The notes beneath the pieces are model-generated. The model was not told the DNA's origin. It saw nothing but the letters and a program-made list of their open reading frames with translations, and made no database searches. This document shows, piece by piece, positions 1 through 5,964 of a DNA stretch of 6,709 bases. Made by a program: the position numbers and the translations under genes. Positions within the stretch are counted from its first letter, which is position 1; each line of letters starts with the position of its first letter. Source of the stretch: Deltaproteobacteria bacterium (lineage in GTDB: Bacteria > Myxococcota > Myxococcia > Myxococcales > 40CM-4-68-19). The DNA lies in contig VBLM01000703.1 in NCBI GenBank assembly GCA_005879095.1, positions 1 to 6,709 on the forward strand. Direction: 5' to 3'.

Positions 1-218
1 CAAATCTGGAAAAACTGGCGAGCCAGATCTCCCGCGTGTACCGGTCGGGCGACTACGTCGGCTCGCTGGTGGTGCCGAATCCCGCCGACCTCCGCCGGCC
101 CACGAACTGGGATGGCGTGTCCGAGGCGCCGGCCGAGCCTTCCTGGCGCGACTTCCCCGGGCTTGCCGAGCGCTGGTTCCGGCACGGCGACACGAAGGAG
201 CCCATCGGCATCCGGTAA
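1..218 (+). CDS. 3' end of an unrecognised protein gene (partial)
   Basis: The reading frame is open from the left edge of the window to TAA at 216-218, giving about 71 C-terminal residues. Third codon positions are almost all G or C, as in the other genes here, so this is real coding sequence. The first possible start inside the window is GTG at 36, but the frame continues upstream of it without a stop, so the gene very likely begins outside the window. The visible part is hydrophilic, rich in Pro, Trp and Arg, and has no membrane segment or motif that I recognise; it ends in KEPIGIR. It lies 65 bases before mpaA on the same strand, so co-transcription is possible. Function unknown. Confidence 0.6.
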   Translation, partial: NLEKLASQISRVYRSGDYVGSLVVPNPADLRRPTNWDGVSEAPAEPSWRDFPGLAERWFRHGDTKEPIGIR

Positions 219-283
219 GCCTTGTACGGCGGAGCGGATCCAGCGCGCGTTCGACGCGGACAAGTGAGGTAGAACAACTCGTC

Positions 284-955
284 ATGGCGGACCCGTTTGC
301 CGAGATCGACCGGGGGTCGCTCGAGTGGCGAGGAGAGCCGTACGGAACGAGCCGGGACGGCGTTCGACTCGAGGTGTGGCTGCCTGCGGACCGGCGGCCT
401 TCGGGACTGATCCTCGCCGCCATCCACGGCAACGAGCCGGAGACGACGGTCGCGCTCTCCGCGGCGCTCCGGTCGGTCGACCCCGCCGCGCGTCGGGCCG
501 CGGTCGTGCTCTGCGCGAATCCGGACGGGACGCTGCTCGGCACCCGGGGGAACTCGCTGGGCGTCGACCTCAACCGGAACTTCGCGACGCGCAACTGGGG
601 ACCGCCGTTGCCGGGCGAATTGCCGACCGGAAGCGCGGCGGCGTCCGAGCCCGAAACGCGCGCCCTGGTCGACCTCGTCGAGCGGCTCTCGCCGGCTTTC
701 GTGCTGTCCGTCCATTCGGATCTCGCCTGCGTGGACGACGCGAAGTCGACGCCGCTCGCCCGCTGGCTCGCCGCGAAATCCGGCCTGCCGCTGGTCGCGG
801 GGGTCGGATACGCGACGCCGGGATCGCTGGGGACGTGGTGTGCCGACCGCGACCTCGACATCGTCACACTCGAGCTCGAGCGGATGGGCGCCCAGGACTT
901 GCGGAGGAGATGGGGCCCAATCCTGGCCGAGGTCATCCGAGGGGCTTGCCCGTAA
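284..955 (+). CDS. mpaA: Murein tripeptide amidase MpaA (M14 zinc carboxypeptidase family)
   Basis: A 223-residue protein of the M14 metallopeptidase family that closely follows the E. coli MpaA pattern. MpaA cleaves the gamma-D-Glu-diaminopimelate bond of the murein tripeptide in the cytoplasm, so that peptidoglycan peptides can be recycled or degraded. Visible motifs are the HxxE zinc site HGNEPE (His48, Glu51), NPDG at 79-82, GVDLNRNF at 93-100 with the Asn-Arg pair that binds the substrate carboxylate, SEPET at 121-125, and SVHSDLAC with the third zinc ligand His144. TPGSLGTWCADRDLDI then leads to the likely catalytic Glu197. All key residues are present. Length is slightly below the roughly 240 of E. 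coli, mainly from a shorter loop after residue 105. There is no signal peptide, which fits a cytosolic enzyme. The ATG at 284 is preceded by GAGGT at 266-270, a rather long spacing of 13. Identification is by recalled family motifs, not a search. Confidence 0.9.
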   Translation: MADPFAEIDRGSLEWRGEPYGTSRDGVRLEVWLPADRRPSGLILAAIHGNEPETTVALSAALRSVDPAARRAAVVLCANPDGTLLGTRGNSLGVDLNRNFATRNWGPPLPGELPTGSAAASEPETRALVDLVERLSPAFVLSVHSDLACVDDAKSTPLARWLAAKSGLPLVAGVGYATPGSLGTWCADRDLDIVTLELERMGAQDLRRRWGPILAEVIRGACP

Positions 956-1015
956 CGTCCGGGCGGGATCGCGTGGCCGTCCTCGATCCGCAGCGGCTCG
1001 GCGAGAATGGCGTCG

Positions 1016-2119
1016 CTATTGGCAGCCTGCTTTGTGAAGCTGGATGTTGCCGCCCGCAAGGGAATCAGAGGCCATCTGGGCGCCGTTCAACAGCAATTGG
1101 AACCGGTCGACTTCGCGGCCTGGCTCACCGTTGTCGGCGACGTCCGCCTCGTACGCTTCGGACGTTCCGCCGACGTCAGCCGAGCCGCGGGTCTGGCGTC
1201 CATTCGGTCCGAAGGCCGGGTACAGCTCGTAATCGGTGACTGCGGTTCCCTTGGCGCGCAAGCCGTTGCCGTGATCGAAGTAGATCAGGTGACCCCAGAA
1301 CGATCCGTTCTTGATGCCGCCCGCCACGGCGAAGTTTGCCTTGGCGTTCGGGTCGGATGGCGACACGATCCACCCCCCGCCGGTGACGAAGTCGGTGGAG
1401 GTCGCGCCGCACGGGGGCGGCGACGCCGGACAGGTGATGTCGGCATGTGCATGGGAGATGATCACGTCGGCCAGGGGCGCCCCGCCCGCCGGGTTGCTGA
1501 CTACGACGTGCAGGGCGTTCACGTCCATGCTGCCCGACTGGCCGCTGGCCGAGCCCGACTGCTGGTTGATCACGACCGATCCCGCGTTGAGCGGCAGCGG
1601 GATCGTCTGGTTGGTGGCCCCGGATATCGTGATGCTCTGGCCGTTGATGCTCAGGCTGGCCAGCTCGGAGTTGCCGCTGACGGACGCGCTTCCCCCATTG
1701 CACCGGGCGGTGGCCTCGGACATCAGGAAGTCGGCGCTGATCGTATTTCCGGCGGCAGTCAGGCTGAGATCCGCGACTGACGCCTCTGACCGGCTCGCGT
1801 TTCCCTGCCCGACCGTGGTGGCATGGGCGACGTCCGCCCCATTCAGCGCCCCTGCGTTGCCCAGCGAGATCGGCTGGACGTCGAGAAGAGAGGACTCCTG
1901 GGCGCCTCCGCTCGAGGGCAGAGGGCCGGTATCGGCGACGGTGATCGGCGAGAGAGGCGGGACGGTGGCCTGAACGACGTACGCCTGCCCGCTGAAAGTG
2001 GGCGTGGAGGATGTCTGCGCGATGCTGCCTGCCGGTGCAGCGAACAGCCACATCAGGGTGGCAAGGGTGACGCAGCGCCAAGGACGGGATCTCTTCTCGT
2101 GTGCCACAGAGGCAACCAT
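1016..2119 (-). CDS. Secreted choice-of-anchor P family protein with a post-COAP-1-type C-terminal domain
   Basis: A 367-residue exported protein, read leftwards. Residues 1-34 form a signal peptide: basic RSRPWR, a hydrophobic stretch around 17-30, and a probable cut after SIA at 34. Residues about 42-230 match what I know of the choice-of-anchor P domain: FSGQAYVVQATV, then VADTGPLPSSGG, TVGQGNASRSEASVADL, GNTISADF, NQTIPLPL, NALHVVVSNP and ISHAHADITC. After a Cys/Pro linker, residues 243-367 look like the post-COAP-1 domain: FVTGGGWI, GGIKNGSFWGHLIYFDHG, VADNGEPGR, and the closing GGNIQLHK. Cys140, Cys230 and Cys237 could form disulfides outside the cytoplasm. There is no C-terminal sorting signal or anchor. 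Start choice: the frame is open to 2284, but residues upstream of 2119 are unlike a signal peptide. AGAAAGGA abuts the ATG at 2119 and sits 12 bases before an in-frame GTG at 2107, which may be the true start. Molecular role unknown. Confidence 0.8.
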   Translation of the reverse strand: MVASVAHEKRSRPWRCVTLATLMWLFAAPAGSIAQTSSTPTFSGQAYVVQATVPPLSPITVADTGPLPSSGGAQESSLLDVQPISLGNAGALNGADVAHATTVGQGNASRSEASVADLSLTAAGNTISADFLMSEATARCNGGSASVSGNSELASLSINGQSITISGATNQTIPLPLNAGSVVINQQSGSASGQSGSMDVNALHVVVSNPAGGAPLADVIISHAHADITCPASPPPCGATSTDFVTGGGWIVSPSDPNAKANFAVAGGIKNGSFWGHLIYFDHGNGLRAKGTAVTDYELYPAFGPNGRQTRGSADVGGTSEAYEADVADNGEPGREVDRFQLLLNGAQMASDSLAGGNIQLHKAGCQ

Positions 2120-2502
2120 TCCTTTCTCTGCCCGAGCTGCCTGAGCGCAGCGACGGACGAAGCGAAGGTGGGGCGCTTCGCCGCATGCGCCATTCGGCAA
2201 GATTGACGTCGGGTTCCTCAGCGTCGTCGTGCGAGCAGCTGCCATGTGGGTTTTTGCCTGCAGATCGAGCCAGTAGTTCCACATGCACGATTACTTAAAG
2301 TCTTTGGCAATAATGAAATTGGCCATTCCCGGTCGCACTCATCGGAATTTTGCAGGCGCATGCAAGAGGAGCAGTGACCCGCCTTGCGCAGCGTCCTCTA
2401 TCGAGGAGGAGTCGGATATTTCCCAATGTTTTCGACATTGTGGTCGAGAGTGGTTTGCTGGCCTTCATTGACGATAGTTCGGTTCGGCCATTAGGCCTCG
2501 GT
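2120..2502. other. Gene-free stretch between divergent genes, partly AT-rich
   Basis: No convincing gene lies here. The part from about 2280 to 2500 is clearly richer in A and T than the rest of the window, and open frames through it lack the G/C third-position bias of the neighbours. It should hold the promoters of the minus-strand choice-of-anchor P gene and the plus-strand LuxR-type gene, but I could not find a convincing -35/-10 pair for either. Two small inverted repeats are visible: GCGAAG at 2162-2167 with CTTCGC at 2176-2181, in the leader of the minus-strand gene; and CAATGT at 2424-2429 with ACATTG at 2435-2440. Either could be an operator or an RNA hairpin. A GAGGAGGAG stretch at 2403-2411 looks like a ribosome binding site but has no well-spaced start codon with a long frame behind it. 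Confidence 0.5.
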
Positions 2503-2705
2503 ATGAACGAGGCGCCCCCCACGGTCCGGCAGAGCGGGTCGTCCTCGCTCGGCGAGTACCTGAGAGGGCGGCTCGACCGGGTTCTGGAGAGCTGGGAGCA
2601 GGCGACGCGCTCGAGTGCGCTGCATGGAAGGCTCGACTCGGTCAGGCTGCGTCGGTTTCTCGAGGCATTTGGAGAGCTCGCCGACGCGACCGGGCCGACA
2701 GCCGA
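2503..2705 (+). pseudogene. N-terminal part of the LuxR-type regulator, in a different frame from the rest
   Basis: ATG at 2503 opens a frame whose codons have the local high-GC third-position pattern until about 2705. It gives 68 residues with a probable helical region, from SLGEYLRGRLDRVLESWEQ at 15-33 to RRFLEAFGELADAT at 50-63. The pattern faintly recalls the RsbRD N-terminal helical domain, but that is a weak comparison. After this point the same frame runs on to a stop at 3106-3108 but turns into Ser/Arg/Pro-rich text typical of a wrong frame, while the real coding signal continues one frame over from 2706. I therefore read this segment as the start of the same regulator, separated by a one-base loss or a sequencing error. 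A weak TAGG lies about 8 bases before the ATG. The frame is also open upstream from TTG at 2350, but that part does not look coding. Confidence 0.5.
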
Positions 2706-3305
2706 TTGTCCGAGGCGCTCCATGATGGGCTCGAGCCGGCATGTCGCGTGGAAACGGTCCTCACCGAGGACGACGCCCTCCATGAGCTCGCCGCAGGAAG
2801 GGGCGACGTTCTCCTCGTCGGTCCGGACGCGCGCGCGATCGACCTCCTGCGCCGGGCCCGTTCCGCGTCTCCCGAGGTTCCCGTCGTCGTCGTCGCGCCC
2901 GCAGGCAAGATCGAGTCGCTGCTGGAGTGTCCCGACGCCCGCGACGGATTCTTCCTCTTCCACGATACGGTGGATCCCGCCGAGGTCGTGCTCGCCGCGC
3001 GCGCCGCGCTCGTCTTGGTGCGCCGCGGGCGCAGTCGGGACGAGGAACTGGAGGGGCTCCGCCACGAGGCCGAGGCGCTTGCACCGCTGTCGAAGCCATT
3101 GCACGTGACTGCCCGCCAGGCGCAGGTGCTCGCCTTGATCGCGTCGGGACTCTCCGACAAGGAAATCGCCGCGCGGCTCGGCGTGGCGCACCGGACCGTC
3201 CGCACGCACCTCGACCGGCTGCTGCACGAACACCGGCTCCACAACCGGACCGAAGCGGTGGCGGCGTGGCTGCGGGGCCTTTCAGGGCCAATCGATCGGT
3301 CCTGA
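2706..3305 (+). CDS. LuxR/GerE-type transcriptional regulator with a degenerate receiver-like domain
   Basis: A 199-residue DNA-binding protein if started at TTG 2706. Residues about 134-190 are a complete LuxR-type helix-turn-helix: VTARQAQVLALIASGLSDKEIAARLGV, then HRTVRTHLDRLLHEH and a final helix through EAVAAWL. Residues about 12-107 resemble a response regulator receiver in layout: an early acidic TEDDA stretch, DVLLVGPD, LLRRARSASPEVPVVVVAPAG, then DGFFLFHDTVDPAEVV. The usual phospho-acceptor Asp after the third strand is Val/Gly here, the Thr/Ser after the fourth strand is Ala, and the conserved Lys is His, so phosphorylation by a kinase is unlikely. The TTG start has no Shine-Dalgarno sequence and cuts into what looks like a continuous protein, so the intact gene probably starts at 2503 with a frame change near 2700. 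It ends three bases before the convergent YihY gene ends. Its targets are unknown. Confidence 0.8.
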   Translation: MSEALHDGLEPACRVETVLTEDDALHELAAGRGDVLLVGPDARAIDLLRRARSASPEVPVVVVAPAGKIESLLECPDARDGFFLFHDTVDPAEVVLAARAALVLVRRGRSRDEELEGLRHEAEALAPLSKPLHVTARQAQVLALIASGLSDKEIAARLGVAHRTVRTHLDRLLHEHRLHNRTEAVAAWLRGLSGPIDRS

Positions 3306-3308
3306 CGA

Positions 3309-4202
3309 TCAGGACGCGCTGCGTGGCTGGAGCGCGGCAAGGCCGATGGCTCTACCCGCGGGGGTTTTCGCGGGGGTCCGGCCGCGCGACAGATCCTCGA
3401 GCACCGCGTTGATGAGCGCGCCGGCCAGGAGGACCATCGCGGAGATCCACATCCACATCAGCATCACGATCGCGCCGCCGATGGCGCCGTACGTCTTGTT
3501 GTACTCGCCGAAGTGCAGGACGTAGAACGAGAATCCCCACGAAGCGATCAGCCAGATGGCCACCGCCACCACCGATCCCGGCGTGAGGAATCGGAACCGC
3601 CGCGGCACGTCCGGCAGGATCTGATACAGCACCGCCCAGACGAGCGCGATCAGCAGTCCCGCGACGGGGAGCCGAAGCCACAGTACGATGCGGGCGACGG
3701 GGCCCCCGAAGGCGTGGGCGATCGGCCCGGCCGCGACGCCGACCAACGCGGCGACGAGGATCGCTGCACTGGCGCCCAAGGTGGTGAGGATGGCCAGACC
3801 GCGGGTCTTCCAGAACGGACGTCGATCCTCTACGTGGTGCAGACCGTTGAGCGCGTCCATCAAAGAGACGACGCCGCCGGAGGCCGACCAGATGGCGCCT
3901 ACGAATCCCAAGGTGAGCAACCCGACGCTCTGGCTCTTGTGGATGTCGCGGATCTGCTGGGCGATGATCCGGGTCGCATCCGCGGGCGCCACGTTGCCGA
4001 TCTCGCGGATGAACTGCTCGATCTGTTGTGGTTGAAGGACCAGGCCCGCCAGCGTCACGAGGAAGAGCAGGAACGGGAACAGCGCGAGCACGCCAAAGAA
4101 CGTGACCGATCCGGCAACGTCCATCAGCTTGTCTTTGCTGAAGCGTCCTTTCAGAGCGAGGAAGAATTCCTTCCAGGTCACTCCGTTGGCTGGCGCGAGC
4201 AT
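3309..4202 (-). CDS. YihY/virulence factor BrkB family inner membrane protein
   Basis: A 297-residue polytopic membrane protein, the usual size for the YihY/BrkB family (about 290). Members sit in the inner membrane; their molecular activity is not settled, and the old RNase BN label is not supported. Hydrophobic segments lie at about 29-56, 91-113, 136-162, 171-197, 208-231 and 239-267, giving six helices. Family signatures seen are VTFFGVLALFPFLLFLV at 33-49, GAIWSASGGVVSLMDALN at 102-119, YQILPD at 193-198, and the long YNKTYGAIGGAIVMLMWMW stretch at 234-252, ending in INAVLE. The C-terminal tail from 271 is basic and probably cytoplasmic. The frame stays open to 4436, but ATG at 4202 has GAAAGG six bases upstream and begins where the family normally begins, so the shorter form is preferred. 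It is divergent from the small gene at 4416 and convergent with the LuxR-type gene. Confidence 0.88.
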   Translation of the reverse strand: MLAPANGVTWKEFFLALKGRFSKDKLMDVAGSVTFFGVLALFPFLLFLVTLAGLVLQPQQIEQFIREIGNVAPADATRIIAQQIRDIHKSQSVGLLTLGFVGAIWSASGGVVSLMDALNGLHHVEDRRPFWKTRGLAILTTLGASAAILVAALVGVAAGPIAHAFGGPVARIVLWLRLPVAGLLIALVWAVLYQILPDVPRRFRFLTPGSVVAVAIWLIASWGFSFYVLHFGEYNKTYGAIGGAIVMLMWMWISAMVLLAGALINAVLEDLSRGRTPAKTPAGRAIGLAALQPRSAS

Positions 4203-4403
4203 GAACGGCCTTTCGACGATCTCGTCTGCCTCAATCTGGAGCGCCTCACTGCAGCCCGCATCGTGGGCGCGAACCAGCGCTTGCCGGCTTGCCAGGATGG
4301 CCAGCGCACGGCTGGGCTGGCTTCGGCCGAGTGCTCGGACGTCTCTTGCAATTCCTCTCACACTCGACCACGGTCCCGCCCGCGTCGCGCCCCGCAATCC
4401 ACC

Positions 4404-4409
4404 AAGGAG
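4404..4409 (+). promoter_or_regulatory. Strong Shine-Dalgarno sequence fixing a short gene's start
   Basis: AAGGAG lies six bases before the ATG at 4416. The same frame is open far upstream, antisense to the YihY gene, so this site is what singles out 4416 as the true start. Confidence 0.75.
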
Positions 4410-4415
4410 AATCGT

Positions 4416-4625
4416 ATGGCGACAGGTGACACGCACCGCGGACTACAGAACATCAAGTTCGACAAGAGCAGCCATCAGATCAGCTTCGGCGAGGCGAACA
4501 CGCGGGTCCCGTTGCGGGACTTCTTCGAGTATCTGCGTGAGCAAGGCGTCGATGAGCGCGACGTCCTTCCGGTGTGGCAATCGGCCCGGAACAAGAGCAA
4601 CGAGAGCACCGGCCGGAGCGGCTAG
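4416..4625 (+). CDS. Small hypothetical protein, 69 residues
   Basis: I do not recognise this protein. It starts at an ATG with a strong, well-spaced Shine-Dalgarno sequence and ends at TAG 4623-4625. A perfect terminator hairpin begins 35 bases later, so it looks like a complete single-gene transcription unit. The product is hydrophilic, without Cys, signal peptide or membrane segment. Residues about 11-28 (QNIKFDKSSHQISFGEAN) look like beta strands. Residues 30-46 (PLRDFFEYLREQGVDER) look like an amphipathic helix, followed by VLPVWQSARN and a polar Ser/Gly-rich tail. It could be a small adaptor or modulator, but nothing visible assigns a role. The long open frame upstream (from 3513) is antisense to the YihY gene and is not part of it. 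Its last bases overlap the stop of the convergent membrane protein gene. Confidence 0.7.
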   Translation: MATGDTHRGLQNIKFDKSSHQISFGEANTRVPLRDFFEYLREQGVDERDVLPVWQSARNKSNESTGRSG

Positions 4626-5689
4626 TCTTTAGACCAGCTGACGTTGATGTTTGCGACGCAGGGCGGTTCCCTGGGGGAACCGCCCTTTCCCTTGATTGGG
4701 GCCAGAGTGCGGCGGCGGCGGACCCTCCACAACCAATAGAACATCGCGCCAAACACGAGGAGGATCGGCAGCGCGCGCATCGGCGCGGTCGTGAATGGGC
4801 CGGGAAGAATTTTTGCCACGCGCTCACGGATCGAGAAGAACGATCCGGCCGCGATGAACAGCGCGAAGCACATTCGCCACAAATGCCGCGCCAGGCGCGG
4901 CCCGCCACGCGGCACGCCGAATCGCATGATGCGCACGTCGCCAGTCGCCGCCAGGATCATCACCCCGGCGATGAAGAAGTGCATCACGAACGGGACGCCG
5001 TTGAGCGAACCGCGGGGGCTGTTGAAGGCCTTCACACCGCCCGCGATGTCGACGAGCGCGAGTCCGACTGCGACGATCAGCGCAGCAATATTGATACGGC
5101 GGGTCCATGCCGACACGGGGCGGACGGCTATCAGCGCCGTGACGACAAAGTAAATCGTCATCAAGCCGCCGAACACGTTTCCGTCGGTGGGACTCTTGCG
5201 AAACCCGAGGAGCGCGGCGGTGGTTCCCAAGACGAGCATGGAGCAGACGAACAGCAGCCCGCTGCGGCGGTGGATGGTCCCGCCCTTCTTCACCAATAGA
5301 GCGAACTGCCCGCTTCGCAGGCTCCACAGTCCGCGCGCCGCGAGGATGGCTGAGAAGAGTCCGGTCACGCCGATCGCGATCAGCGTCCAGACGAAGAAAA
5401 AGACTCCGCTGGAATTGGCGATGCTGCTGGTGACGCCGACGCCCTTCCCCCTCATGTGGGCGATGGGGACGACCAAAGAAAAGAGTCCTCCGAGGAGCAT
5501 GATGATGTGCCCCCATCGCCGTTCAGCGAGCACGAGCGTTCCGTACAGCCAGACGACAAAGATGGGCACAGCAGTGAGGTTTGTGAGCTTTCCCGGCTCC
5601 ATGCCCCGGACGATGTCGTCCGCCAGGTGGAACGTAAAGAAGAGGATCGAGAGCAGAGACGTGATGGTCAGTGTGACCTTGTCTTTCAT
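4622..5689 (-). CDS. Polytopic membrane protein, apparent fusion of two small membrane protein families
   Basis: A 355-residue integral membrane protein with about ten hydrophobic segments and no known activity. Residues 1-126 look like a complete small four-helix protein of its own: TLTITSLLSILFFTFHLADD, NLTAVPIFVVWLYGTLVLAE, IIMLLGGLFSLVVPIAHMRG and FFFVWTLIAIGVTGLFSAIL. Residues about 127-327 look like a second family, resembling DUF2306-like membrane proteins that begin with a first helix and then a KGG-hxHRR motif. Here the motif is VKKGGTIHRRSG at 133-144, followed by GLMTIYFVVTALIAVRP, VMHFFIAGVMILAATGDVR and RHLWRMCFALFIAAGSFF. The first helix of that family seems to be missing, and the join falls near LWSLRSGQFALL. 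The tail after WRVRRRR (322-328) is unusual and overlaps a terminator hairpin. ATG 5689 has AGGA ten bases upstream; the open frame to 5818 is antisense to the repressor gene. It is the third gene of the minus-strand cluster, 40 bases after the repressor. Confidence 0.75.
   Translation of the reverse strand: MKDKVTLTITSLLSILFFTFHLADDIVRGMEPGKLTNLTAVPIFVVWLYGTLVLAERRWGHIIMLLGGLFSLVVPIAHMRGKGVGVTSSIANSSGVFFFVWTLIAIGVTGLFSAILAARGLWSLRSGQFALLVKKGGTIHRRSGLLFVCSMLVLGTTAALLGFRKSPTDGNVFGGLMTIYFVVTALIAVRPVSAWTRRINIAALIVAVGLALVDIAGGVKAFNSPRGSLNGVPFVMHFFIAGVMILAATGDVRIMRFGVPRGGPRLARHLWRMCFALFIAAGSFFSIRERVAKILPGPFTTAPMRALPILLVFGAMFYWLWRVRRRRTLAPIKGKGGSPREPPCVANINVSWSKD
4661..4688 (+). terminator. Rho-independent terminator, perfect 10-bp stem
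   Basis: GGGCGGTTCC at 4661-4670 and GGAACCGCCC at 4676-4685 are exact reverse complements separated by a 5-base loop, CTGGG. TTT follows at 4686-4688, then CCCTTGATT. The short T run lies on the + strand side, so it should stop transcription of the 69-residue gene 35 bases upstream. On the minus strand no T run follows. The hairpin lies inside the 3' coding end of the convergent membrane protein gene, where it encodes residues 335-343. Confidence 0.75.
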
Positions 5690-5729
5690 TTTGAAGGTTT
5701 CCTGGTTGGATTCTTGTTCAGCGGGGCGT

Positions 5730-5963
5730 TCATCGGCTTGCGCTCCGTTTACCCGCCGATGCCGGCTCAAAGCGGAGAATGTCGCCAGGCTGGCACGAGA
5801 GCGCCTCGCAGATCGCATCGAGCGTCGAGAAGCGGATCGCGCGCGCCTTGCCGGTCTTGAGGATCGAGAGGTTGGCGAGCGTGATTCCGACCCGGTCCGC
5901 GAGGTCCGTCAGTGTCATCCGGCGATCGTGGAGCAGGTCATCGAGCTTGACGGCGATCGCCAT
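5730..5963 (-). CDS. Small Cro/CI (XRE-family) helix-turn-helix regulator, YozG type
   Basis: A 77-residue DNA-binding protein consisting of little more than one Cro/CI-type helix-turn-helix domain, residues about 5-64. KLDDLLHDRRMTLTDLADRVG covers helices 1 and 2, TLANLSILKTGKA holds the recognition helix, and RFSTLDAICEALSCQPGDIL matches the last helices of the short YozG-like family. The tail of about 13 residues is polar. The start ATG at 5963 is one base after the TGA of the DUF2975 gene, so the two are probably translationally coupled. DUF2975 membrane proteins and this repressor type commonly sit together, as I recall for B. subtilis yoaS and yozG. Likely role, by inference: it represses its own operon through the palindromic sites in front of the DUF2975 gene, and the membrane partner may modulate it. 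Confidence 0.87.
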   Translation of the reverse strand: MAIAVKLDDLLHDRRMTLTDLADRVGITLANLSILKTGKARAIRFSTLDAICEALSCQPGDILRFEPASAGKRSASR

Positions 5964-5964
5964 C

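Noticed and set aside
948..964. GCCCG/CGGGC hairpin at the end of mpaA as a terminator
   Set aside because: The stem is only 5 bp with a 7-base loop and no T run follows; expected by chance in GC-rich DNA.
1007..1973. Long plus-strand open frames antisense to the choice-of-anchor P gene
   Set aside because: They are high-GC shadow frames. The minus-strand translation shows recognisable domains and these do not.
2120..2284. 55-residue upstream extension of the choice-of-anchor P frame
   Set aside because: It would bury the signal peptide in the middle of the protein; the segment is not hydrophobic or conserved-looking.
2426..2494. 22-codon frame from ATG 2426 downstream of a GAGGAGGAG stretch
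   Set aside because: The ribosome site is too far away (about 14 bases), the peptide has no coding-like composition, and nothing supports it as a gene.
2706..3108. Continuation of the 2503 frame to its stop at 3106-3108 as a separate protein
   Set aside because: The translation becomes Ser/Arg/Pro-rich low-complexity text typical of a wrong frame, while the other frame holds the LuxR domain.
2295..3242. 315-codon minus-strand frame antisense to the LuxR-type gene
   Set aside because: No recognisable domain and a shadow-like composition; the plus strand encodes a clear helix-turn-helix protein.
4203..4436. 78-residue N-terminal extension of the YihY frame
   Set aside because: The Arg/Ala-rich extension is not typical of the family. 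The ATG at 4202 has a good Shine-Dalgarno sequence and matches the usual protein start, and the extension would overlap the small divergent gene.
5731..5761. CATCGGC/GCCGATG inverted repeat at the end of the repressor gene
   Set aside because: A 7-bp stem with a 17-base loop inside coding sequence and no T run; not convincing as a terminator or operator.
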